NCBI RefSeq assembly: GCF_047663525.1
Contig: NC_092612.1
Location: 1,831,501 to 1,895,500 of the forward strand
Direction: 5' to 3'
DNA length: 64,000 nucleotides
Source: Anas platyrhynchos
Lineage: Eukaryota; Chordata; Aves; Anseriformes; Anatidae
Shown: positions 33,222-45,200 of the stretch, in pieces
Layout of the letters: every line of letters starts with the position of its first letter
How positions within the stretch are numbered: the first letter of the stretch is position 1
Program-made: the position numbers and the translations under genes
Notes under the pieces: model-generated
Databases searched by the model: none
The model's input: the letters and a program-made list of their open reading frames with translations, nothing else
What the model was told of the DNA's origin: nothing

Positions 33222-36200
33222 GACACAAAAGTCGGGGAAATCAAAGTTACTGCACTCGTAGGTCCCGTAACTCAGGCACGGCGTGAATATAGATTAAGGC
33301 ATTAAAGATAATGGCACAGCCGGGCTGCTGGAGGCAAGGCAAGGGGGAGGCGGCGGCGCACGCACCGGCAGCCCCTTCCCTGCGCCTGCCTGGGCTGGCT
33401 CGGGGGGGGGTCCAGGAGGGGTTTGGGGGGGACCTGGGGATAATGGGGGGGGATCCGGGCTCCTTACTGAGCACGGTGAGCTTGGCCCGGCGCGAGCGCA
33501 GCGCGGCCTCGGTCGCTTGGCACTCGTAGACGGCGTCGTCGGAGAGCTCGGCGTCGCTGATCTCCAGGTTGTACTGGCCCGAGTCGGCCGTGCCCACGAT
33601 GCGGTAACGCGGCCAGGCTGGGGGGGCACGGAGCGGGGTGAGCGCCGAGGGGACGGGACCCCCTGGGTGCTCCCCGTGCACCCAAATTTCTGAGCCCGGT
33701 TCGCCGGGGATGGGGGTTTGGTCGCCGCCCGGTGCCAGCTCTGGATGTGTGGGGTACATGTGGTATCCCTGGGACACTGGGGGGTCCTCAGGATGTGCAG
33801 GGACATGGGCGCAGGGACAAGACTGTGGTGTGTGCAGGACCCCAAAGTGTGCAGGGACCCTGTGCGTGCAGGGACCCCAATACATGAAGGGACTCCAGGA
33901 CATGCAGGGACCCCAATGTGTGCAGGGACCCCAATACATGCAGGGACCCCAAGGGGTGCAAGGACCCCAATGTGTGCAGGGATCCCTGGGCGTGCAGGGA
34001 CCCCAACATGAGCAAGGACCCCAATATGTGCAAGACCCCAATACATGCAGGGATCCCAATACATGCAGGGACCCCAACACATGCCAGGACCCCAACGCAT
34101 GCAGGATCCCCGGTCCACGCAGGGCCCGCGGTGCGCGCACCAAGGAGCAGAGAGCAGCGCCCAGACCCTGCCAGAGCTTCACTACGGCACACGGAGCTGG
34201 GAAATGGGGGCTACGGCACCGCAGAGGCCATAATACCCCCTGAGCCTCCCCCGGGTACCTTTGAGGCCCTGCCCCATCCCCAGGGCCAGCCCGTCTTTGG
34301 TCCATTGCACGATCCCGGAGTAGTTGAGCACCACGCAGGAGAGGACGATCCTCTGGCCGGCCACCACGGTCTGGTCCTCCGGCTCCTCCACGAACCGCGT
34401 CTGCGCCGCTGGGGACGTGGGACGGGGATCGGTGACGGCCCAGGGCGCCCCGCACCACAGCGCCCAGTGCTCCGTCATACTGGTGGCACTGGGCTGTGCC
34501 GGCACCGCCAGCACCGGGGTCCCCAGCGCCGTCCCCAGCCCCCCAGGTTGTGTCCCCGTGGTGCCGCGGCCGTCACGCGGTGAGCGGGCATTGACCGGGA
34601 GGGCAGCGGGGGGAGCGCGGGGTGCGTGTCACACGCGTGTGGTGGTGTCACATGCGTGTGCGGGGGGGGAACTGGGCACACCGGGGTCCCAACCCGCTTG
34701 GGGAGCACGGGGACAGCGGGGTGAGGGGCGTTTCGGGCCCCCCTGGGGTGGCAGAGGGGAGCTGCCTCTCCCTCCCCCGTGCTCGCCTCCCCCCCCCCTT
34801 TGAAAGCCTCTTGCTAAAATATTCAAATGATTTCCGCTGTGGAGCGGGAGAGGGGGAGGCAGAAATCCCTTCTGGGGATGAGCGAGCTGCAGATAACGAA
34901 GCTGCCGCTAAGTCCCCAGCCCTGCCTCCGCCTGCGTGGCCCGGCGAGGCCTGGCACGGCTCGGCACAGCTCGGCACGGCTCGGCACAGCACAGTTTGGC
35001 ACGGCACAATTCGGCACGGCACAGCACGTTATGGCACAGAACAACACGGCACAGTTCAGCATGGCACGGCACGGCATGGCACGGCACCGTGCGCTCTGTG
35101 TCCCCAGCGTGTGCTCTGTCCCCAAGAGCCGGGTGCTCTGAGCCCCCTCTGCCTTTGATCCTGCAGCCAAAGCCCCCAGCAGCTCCCCACATCCCCCCAG
35201 CACCCTCTGGCTGTGCCCCAGCACCAGGAACCAACCCCAAAGCATCGCCCCCAGGCACTTGGAGAGACCCCCCCAGCCCGCACATGTCTTAGGGCATCCC
35301 CAAATCCCCAGGATGGGGGCACCCCAGGACCCGGTACCCCAGGACCCATGGACTGGGCACCCCAGGGTGCTGAGGAAGGGGCACCCAGCCCTGCAGCCCC
35401 TCGCAGAGCCCACCAGGACCCGCGGTGACTCAGGGACGGTCACTACCAGTGTCCCCTGGTCACATCCCACCCGCGTGGGCATCCCAAATCCCCACCCCGG
35501 GGTGCCCCCAGCCGGCTACGGGGCCCTGGGCATGGAGGGGGTGGCTGGGGACACTCAGATGTCCCTGCCCCGTGTCCCCCCCACAGCAGCGTTTTGGGAG
35601 AGGAGCGGGAGCAGGGACAGGGGGAGGGAGGGAGATAAAGGGAAAGGAGAGAATGGGAGAGGCGGGGGGAGGGATGGAGCTGGGGGGGGAATAAAAAAGC
35701 AGAGCGGAGATCAAAGAGGAAGGTGCCTGGAGAGAGGTGGGCGTGGGGGAAGATCAGAGCTGGGGAAGGGGGGGCAGGCAGCGCGGGGTGGGGGGGGGGC
35801 TGCGGCCGCCAGACAGACAGACAGCGGGGACCCACGGCCAGCACAGGGCCACTGTGGGGTGACACAGAGCGCCCGGTGGCACCCGCAGGACGCCAAAGAG
35901 GGGCGCACGGGCGTGCACACGCGTGTGCAGGAGTGGGAAGAAGCCCCCCACCCTGCAGGAACCGTCCTGTCCGTCCCCATCCCCATCCCCATCCCCGTCC
36001 CCATCCCCATCCCCATCCCCATCCCCATCCCCATCCCCATCCCCATCCCCATCCCCATCCCCATCCCCATCCCAGTCCCATCCCAGTCCCATCCCAGTCC
36101 CATCCCGTCCCCGCCGCTGTTTAGTCTGGTGCAGGACGATGCGGGGGGGGGGCTCGGCCCCAGCACAGCGAGCACCGCGCGTCCCTCGCCGCGGCGGGTC

Positions 36201-39200
36201 CTTGACGTTGTGCCAAGGAGCCCACAGATCCCCAGGGCACGGCCGCGGGGTGCCGGGGGTGCGCCCCCAGCCTGTGCCCACCCGTGGGTGCCCGGGCACG
36301 CGGGGGGGACCCGGCGGGGCCCCAGCCACACGCCCGGCCCTGTCTCCCTCTATTTATCAAATGAAGGTCTGATTAAGCCCTGGGGCTGGTGCTCCAATCT
36401 CCCTCTCTCTCCTCTCGCTATTAAACTCAGGGTTCAAAGAAAAGCTTTTTATTCGCGCTGACAGCTTTCAGATGGAGCTAAATCTCTCCGCGCTCGAGTT
36501 TTTTTTTTTTTTTTTATTATTTTATCTCTCTTCCCTCCTCCCCTTCCTCTTCTCACCGCTTTTAAATTTAAGCCTTTCCCCTTTCCTCTTCCCAAGCTGG
36601 TCGCTTCTATTTATATTGGGGGGGGGGAAAAATAAAAATACACGGGGAGGAAAAAAAATATATATATATATAAAAAAATCCCACCCTCCACTGGTTTTAT
36701 TCTGTGGGAGAGAAAAGAGGATTTGGCTTCCTTGTGGCCCTGCCCGGCAGAGCGGAAAGGGAGAGACGGGAGGGAGGACGGGGCCGCGGGTGGCTGCTGC
36801 AGCCGGGGCCATCGCTGTCCCCGTCCCTGTCCCCATCGCCCTGTCCCCATCCCTGGGACACGCTGCTGGCTGCATCCACGCTGCCGTCCGTGCCCCCTCT
36901 GCCCCCACGCTGTCACCGCGCTGTCACCGCCCCGGTGCCGGCGCCCCGAGCCACTTGTCACCCAGCACGAGGCAATGGGATGGAAAAAAGCGCAAGCATT
37001 GTGGCCGGCCCCAAAAATCCCCCGGACGGTGCCACGCATGGACCTCGGGCACTGCCAGAGTGGGGAAACCGAGGCACGGGGCTGCCGGCGGTGTCACCGT
37101 GTCCCCAAAATTGGGAGATGGAGGGGGGGACACGCGCAGCCCGCGGGTGCCATCGTGCCCGTGCAGCGGGCGGGTGCCGCGGCTGGCGGGGGACGCGGCG
37201 GAGCGGAGACGTGATCGAGCCTGGCACTTTGCCGTCCTCCCGCCCCATCTGCCGAGGAGCAGCAGCTATTTTAGGCTCCGGCAATTTGGGGCTTTCTGCT
37301 CAAGTCGGCTGCGGCTCGGGGCAGGGACACGGGTGGCTGGTGGTGGCCTCAAGGACGGAGCCCCACGCGCGTGTCCCCAACCCAGGGTGGCAGCCACAGC
37401 CCCAAACCCACCCCAGGACCACAGGGAGCACGGATGGGAGCTGGGATGAAGCTTGGGGCAGAGGGGACCCTGCGGCTGGGGATGCCCCCACCCTGCTCCC
37501 GCAGCGTCCCCGTGTCCCCGTGCCACACGGGCGGGTGACAGCAGCGGGGACGGGCACCCGGGTGGCAGCCCAGCCCGGCAGCACGCTCGCCCACAGCTCG
37601 CAGCCAGCAAATTGATATTTGCTAGAGAGGGTCCCCGTTGCCATCAACAATTTATGAGGCTGCTTCGCTGCGATTACCCCAGCAAGACGGCGCTGCCCGG
37701 GAACAGCGCGAGCCGCGCGCTCGGAAAGCGTCTTGGCAGGAGGAGCCGCTTCCGCTCCTTGTTTGAAGTCACTCAATGCCCTCTTCTATTTTCTTCTCCT
37801 TTCCCCTTCGCTTTTTTAACGCTACCGTGGCCGGAGGGGTGGGCAACAGGATGGGAACGCTGATGGGAAGGCGGTGCCAGGACATTGGGGTACAGCAGGA
37901 CGATGCTGGGGTACGGCAGGACGATGTTGGGGTACGGGGTGAGGATGCTGGGGTGCCCATCCCAATGCCAACGGCACCATTTGGGGCCACAGCCCCAATC
38001 TGTGCGCCCCGCTCCTTCATCAGCCCCAAGCTCAACCCCATCCAATCCGCGTCCCACCCATCCGACAACATCTCCTGCCTCTAATCCCGCTCTGATTGAC
38101 GTTAATTGAATATTACCATCCTTTAATTCCTCGGTAATTGAATCCCGCAGCAGCTCCTGCACCCCCTATGCCAGCGTCCCCATCCCTGTCCCTGTCCCCA
38201 TCAATGTTCCCGTCCCCATCCCTGTCCCTGTCCCTATCCCTGTCCCTTGTCCCCATTCCCATCCCTGTCCCCATTCCCATCCCTGTCCCTATCCCCATCC
38301 CTGTCCCCGTCCCCACCCCTGTCCCCATTTTCCCCCCCCAGTGGCTCCCTCCAGAGCCAGGACCCCGGCTCCGCTCCCGGCCCTCCCGTCCCAGCAGGAA
38401 CGGAAAGTATTTCACCACCATCATATGACGCCAGCGCATCGCTGGCACGCGCCCAGCGCCAGGCTGGGAGGCACCAGGGCGGCCGACGGCAGGGCCGGGG
38501 CCGCATCCAGCCCTGCCCCTCGCCGCCATCTCGGGGAGTGGCCCCGGGGTGTCCCCAGCGTCCCCGCGGGGCTGGCACGGGGCTGGCGGGGGCCTCTCCG
38601 TTGCCTCTCCCCCTCCCCACCTCCCCGCTCCGCTTCCCGCTGCCGAAGCTGGTGGTAGCAAACCTCTCCGGGGAAGGGATGCTCCAGTTATTTTCATTTT
38701 TTAAAAGGCAGAATTATAAAAACAAATGAGGAGGAGATGGGTTCCCCTCCTCCCCGCCGCCTTCGGGCACGCCGGGTCCCCGCCGTCCTCCCCGCGCCCT
38801 GGCCACGGTGACCTTGGCCGTGCCACCAGGCGCGGCGTCCCCGGGGGGGCAGCGGCACGAGGGGTGCGCATCGGGGCCGTCTCCGCATCGGGGACATCTC
38901 CACATCGGGGACATCTGCGTTGGGGACATCTCCACATCGGGGACATCTGCATCGGGGACATCTGCACCGGGGACATCTCCGTGCCCCCCGTGCCACCGAA
39001 GCAGCTGGAGCGCCACCGGCTCCTCCAGCCCCCCCCCACCCTTGGTGTCCCCAACCCGCGGGGTCCCCTCGCTCCCCGCCGCTGCCGTCCCCCCCCCCCC
39101 CCCCGCAGCCGAGGAGCGCCGCGGCGATTGCTTGTGACACCAATCTCACAACAAATTTAGCAGCTCATTTCCCGGCCGATCAAATATTCCACCTCGATTA

Positions 39201-42200
39201 CCTCCCGGGCAGGAGACGGGCGCCTCGCCGCCGCGCAGGCGGCCAGCACCTCCCGCCGTGTCACAGCCCATCAGTGTCACCGCAGCGGGGACGCCTGCGC
39301 TGCTGGGGACGGCAGGAGGAGAGCCTTGGGGGGGGGACACGCACAGCCCCACCACCCTGCTGCCCCCCCCCCGCAAGGCACCTTTTTTGGGGAAACTGAG
39401 GCACGGGGAAGGCGCCTTGATAAGGGATGCGCAAGGCAAGGATTTGGGGACGGCTGTGACAGCCCCAAAATGCCACGAGCGATGGCAGAGGACCCGGAGG
39501 GATGAAGAGGAGAGGAGGCACCGGCTCGTGATGAGACACGGGGAGAAAATAAGGCGGCGCTGGGAACATACGGAGCAATTTTCAATTGAAACCTCGTTGG
39601 GAAGAGGCATAAATACCGGGGGAGATGACGCGGTGGAATTGGGTTCTATTTTTCGTTCCTGAGGAGCCTTAAATATTCCCCACCTAATAATAATAATACA
39701 AAAAAAATGAACTCCCGACTTACGAAACAACATATAAATTCCCCTCGTAATTACATTACTTTCAGCGCAGCAAAGATGCCAATAAAATATAAACCAGCGT
39801 CGGGCAGGGAGAGGGAGAAAATAGAGAAGCGGATAAATGAAGTGCTTTATTGCCTTATGGCAAACGAGCTGGGCTGGGGGGGGGGACGCGGGGCCAGGGT
39901 CCCCATGGGGCCACCCCGCTGCCCCTTCGTGCACCAGGGGGCTGGGGTGGGGGGTTTGGGGGCTTCTTGCTGCCCTGTGGGGAGCCCCTGGAGCCCCACT
40001 TTTCCCCCATATGAACCCCATTTGTTTCCCCATGGGAAGCCCACAGCCATCCCATTGGAACCCCATTGCCTCCCCGCTGCTGCCCCATGGGAACTCTCCT
40101 GCTGTCCCACAAAAATCCCGTTGCTGCCCCCGCAGATTCCCCATTGGAACCCCCCAGACCCCCCTGGGGACCCCTCTGCTGCCCCACAGCACTCGGTGCC
40201 GACCCCAAGGCGCCGTCCCACGGCTCTCCAAGGGCTGATCCTGGCAGGACCCTGCTTTAGGGGTCCCCACAGTCCCCCTGAGCCCCCCAAAGCAATCACA
40301 CCTGCAGGACCCCGGTGCCCCCAGGAGCCCCGAGCCCCCTCCAGCGCCTTGGGGCCGGGGTCTCCATCTCCCCCCCACCTGCCCTGCCCCGAGGCCGCCG
40401 CCGTTTGTGTGAGAACCTCGGCGCCTTTCAGGGCCCTCGGCCCCTCAAAGGGGGCAGCCAGGCAGAAAGACAAAGGCTCGGCGCGCCTGGGGGGCACGGG
40501 GGGGCCGGGCACGGCCGGCGGGCACGGAGCGAGGGGCCGCAGCGGGGTGCAGAGGCTGCAAGGAGCGAGTGTGCAACGGCGTTGTGCATGCACAAGAGTG
40601 TGCACAAGAGTGTGCATGGGTGTGCAAATGCATGCACAGGAACGTGTGCATGTGTGGACAAGTGTGTGTGCACCAGATGCTTGCTTGCACCGAGTGTGTG
40701 TGTGTGCACAGGACCATGTGCACGTGTACAAGTGTGCGTGCACCAGATGCTTGCACAGGAGTGTGTGTGCGTGCACGTGTGTGTGTGCATGAGTGCATGC
40801 ACCAGATGCTTGCACAGGACCACGTGCACGTGTGTGTGCATGCACCAGATGCTTGCACGGGAGCACATGCACGTGTGTGTGCATGCACCAGATGCTTGCT
40901 TGCACAGCAGTGCATGCACATGAGTGTGTGCACGTGTGTGCACCAACTTTACCTCTTGCACGGGTGTGCACAGCCCAGCAGTGTGCATGCACAGGAGCTG
41001 CAAACATGAGCGCAGGCCATGTTCACGTGCACACTCGTGTGTGTGCATGCGTGCATGTGTGTGTGTGTGTGCATGCACTGGATGCTTGCTTGCACAGCAG
41101 TGCATGCACATGAGTGTGTGCATGTGTGCACCAACTTTACCTCTTGCACGGGTGTGCACAGCCCAGCAGTGTGCATGCACAGGAGCTGCAAGCATGAGCG
41201 CAGGCCATGTTCACGTGCACACCTGTGTGTGTGCATGCGTGCATGGGTGTGTGCATGTGTGCACGGGTGTGTGCATGCATGTGCGTGTGTGTCCTTGCAC
41301 ATGCAGCCACGTGCACCCTCCCCGAGTGTGCCCATGCCGGGCTCCGTGCATTTCGGCTCAGCCTTCGCACCCCAGCCCCCTCCTTCTCCTCCTCCTCCTC
41401 CTCCCCTCGCTGCCCTTTGCACAAAGGCCTGGGCTGCAGATGTGCGGCCGCTGCTCCCCCCCCACGGGGGGGGGGGGTCCCAGGGTGCCCCCGTCCCCCC
41501 CACCCATGGGCGAGCCGGGAGCTGGCGGCGCCTCTGCCCTCGTTATTTCCTCTTCATTTCTGGGGCTGTCAGAATTACGGAGCAGGGCTGTTTATTGGCT
41601 TGAGTTTAATTAATTTGTGTAATATCCCTGTTAGGAACAATGTCTAATTAAGACTTTTGTTTGTGTGTGCGCGCCGGGGGGGAGGGGACTTCTTCTTTGG
41701 GAAAGAGGGGGAAAAAAAAAAAGTAAAAAAAAAAAAAAAAGAAAAACCAAATTCCCTAATCATTAATGGAGGGGAAAGAAATATTTAAACGGGGCTGGCA
41801 CCCTTCCACCGAGCTGCTGGTAAGCGCTCTCGTTACAGATGTCTTAATGAGACATCTCTTAATAATGGGATTATCATTCACATTGAATCGGGACGAGCAG
41901 CTGGGAGCGCCAGCCTCCGATACGGGGCCCCGAGAGGATGGGGCAGAGCGGCCCCATGCCGAGGGATGGGGATGGGACCCCCCCGGTGCCACGGGGCAGG
42001 ACCCCCCCCCTCGAATTTATCCTGGTGCTGGGTAAATCCAGCTCGTTTTGGGGTGCTGGGCTCACCCCCTGGCAAAGGGGGGGTTCGGTGGAAACCTCGA
42101 CTGGGGCGCGGTGACCCCTTTGAAACCACAAGGGTTTTTTTTTTTGGGGGGGGGGCACCCTTGTTGTCCCCCCCTCCTCATGGCCCCTCGCTCCCTTCCC

Positions 42201-45200
42201 CCTCCGCTCCAGAAAATAGGGGCAGGAATCTCAGCCCGCCCCGACCCCGTGGCCACCACCAAAAAATTTGGGGTCCTGGGTGGGGAATGGGGTGGGGTGG
42301 GGGGGTCTGAAGGGCACCCGCCCCCCGCCAGCACCCCCGGGGCGGTGACACGAGGGGGTCCCGTGGGGCTTTGTGCCCACCAAGGCCAGCTTGGCCAAAT
42401 GGGGTTGACCCCAGTGCCGGGGTCCCCTTGGGGTGGCAACATGGGAACACCGTGGGGGCCGCCCTGGAGCCCCCCCCTCGCCGCCGGCCCCTGCGAGTCC
42501 CGCAAAGGAGAAGCTGGAGCAGCCCTGGCTGCGCTCCTGCGGTCAGAGCCCAGCAATGATCCTACAAGCCTGGAATTTGAGGAATTTCCTGCCAAGGCTC
42601 TCTGGAAGAAGAGGGAGAGAAAGGAAACCCGGCCTTAACCCTCAGCTCCCCGCGCCCGGCCCCGAATCCCCGATCCCACAACGGGCAGGGGCTGGCACGG
42701 GGCGGAGGGAGGGGGGCGCAGGCACTTTTTGGGGTGCCCCTGGATTTTTTGGGGTGCTCCCCGTTCGCTTTGGCCACGCTGCGTGCAGAGCCCTGGCCCC
42801 ACAGCCCTCCCCGAGGCCCCGTGCCTCAGTTTCCCCCAAATCTCTGCCAAAAATCCCTGGCAGAAGCCGTCCCCAACCCTTGTCACCCCCCTCTGTCACC
42901 CCCAGCCCCCATCCACCCGCCGTGCCCCCCACCCCATCCCCAAGCCCCCACAACACCCCCCAACCCCGGGCCGAGCCTCGTGCACCTCAAAACCCCCCAA
43001 AACCCCCCCTGGCCGCCCCCAAAAACTCCCTTTTCCCACCAAATCCCCCGGGAAGGGCGTCGCAAGGAGGCGAGGGAGCGGGGGCCGGGGATGCTCCGGG
43101 TGTCACCGCCGGGGTCCCCTCGTGCCCCTCGCACACCCAGCCGGGCACGTGCACCCCCGTGCACCCACGCGCGCCCCCTCGCACGCCCGCCTGCGTGATT
43201 TTTGCTCCTTTTTTTAATTTTTTTTAATTTTTTTTTTCCTCCCCCGTTCCCATGGCAACCCCCGCACGGCGCACGGCCGCTCTCGGGTTTGAAATAAAAG
43301 TTGTTTTTCCCTCCCCTCCTCCTTTTTACTCCACTCTTTTCGCTTTTTTTTTTTTTTTCTTCTTCTTCTTCTTCTTCTTCTCCCCCCCCACCCCCCCCCA
43401 CCTCTTATTTTGATTTCCATTTGGATCATAATCCGCCCGTTGCCATGGCAGCGCTGGCAGCCCATTATGTTCCAGCCCTTGCAGAAAAAGGCCTCGCTCC
43501 CCCCCTTTTCCCTTCCCTGCGCCTTTTTCCGAGGGTTTCGGCTCCTCGAACCCCCTCCTGCCCCCCCCATCCATCCCCCAACCCCAGGTCCTCTCCTGGC
43601 CGGCTCCGAGCCCCCCACCCTGCTCCGAGCCCCCTGCCCGGACCCCGCTGCGCGCTCGGCTCCCTCCATCCCCTTAACTCTGCCCCGAGCCCCCTCCTCC
43701 TCCCACCCGGACCCCCAGCACCCCATGCCCCCCCCCGGCACTCCACACGATGGCTTTTGCCTGATTTTGCCCCCCTCGCCGTCAATTTTCAGCCCCGATG
43801 TTCAATTTCCAGGTGGGGCTGCGGGCACCCAAGGGTGCCACGGTCCCGCTGCGGGCGCAGGACGGGTCCCTTCGGTGTCCCCCCCCTCACCAACACACCC
43901 CCCGGTGCCCTCCCGCGCCGTGCCCACCCCCGGCTGGGAGCAGGAGGTTATGAAAATGAGCCGTGCACCCAGGAGACTGTAATTATCTGCTAAGTGTGAA
44001 AGCTGGAGTGATTAATTAAGAGATAATAAAAAGAAAAGGAGGCTGGAGAGGGAATAACGGATGCTTTGATGATAAAACCTGAGGTAAGGCAAGCAATTAG
44101 GGGAACCTTTATGGGGAGTTAGCGACGAGCCCCCCGCCGCCCGCGCTGCTGGGGGGGCTGCGTCCCTGCCGGACACCCCACGGGGCCACCGGGGTCCCAC
44201 AGGTGCAGGGGACACCGAGGGGACAGCGGGGGGCTTCTTGGGGCCGTGGTGGTCCCCGTCCATCCCCGCAGGGTGGCGAGGTGGGTGCCATGGGGCTGGT
44301 GGCCCCAAGGATGGGGTGAGCACCCATGGGTGCCCAAATGGGGGGTGGTGAGAGCGCCCAGGTGGGCTCGGGGCCAGGCGGAAAGCTGGCTCGGGATTAA
44401 ATCAAGCTCGAATTAAAGCTGGGGATGTCATTAATGCCGCTCGGCTCGGGTCGGTGGGGCGGAGGTGGCCGACGACCCCGCTCTCACCTCGGAGAGGAGG
44501 GTGCCGGAGGTCACCGCGGGCGGGGGGACGGCCGGAGGTGGGGGCCCTACAGGGAACGGGCAGGAGGCTGCGAGGAGGGGAGCGAGATGGGGCCGCTGTG
44601 TCCCCCCCCCGGGGGATGCTTCCCCGGCACTAAACCACGGCCCCAGCTGGGGAGCGGCCGATTCAGCCCTGGCACGGGCGGCCCAGGCAAGTCCCGGCAC
44701 GGGGCCGTGGCTGCCGGGGCAGGATCCGTCCCCGCCGGCCCCAAAAGCTGCCCCGGCCCCGCTGTGGGGCTGAGCTGGGGCTCGCTGTGTTTTGGGGCAG
44801 GATCCGGCCCCTTCTGTATGGGATGTGCCAGGGGTTCGGGGCAGGACCCCGCACCAAACCGCGGCACCCCCGGCGCTCACAAAGCGGCTTTGGGGTTCCT
44901 GGGGAGGTCGGGACCCTCCCCACCCGCCCCACGTAGCCCCCGTCCACTCTCCGTGCCGGTGTTGGAGCCCCACGGGGGAGCACCCGGGGGTCCCCCATGC
45001 TGCCAGCCCCCTCCCCCTGCGCTTAAGCACCTTAATCCCAGGCTGCTTTGATCCCAGTTTGGCCAAACTGGGATCGCTGAAGGGCGCTGCGGGGAACTGG
45101 GAGGTGGCAAAGTGCGGGGCTGGGGGTGCCACCCCCAGGTCCCCCTCACTGCGGGGCTGGGGGGATGCTCGGTGACCCTTTGGGGCTCCCTCTCCTCCTC

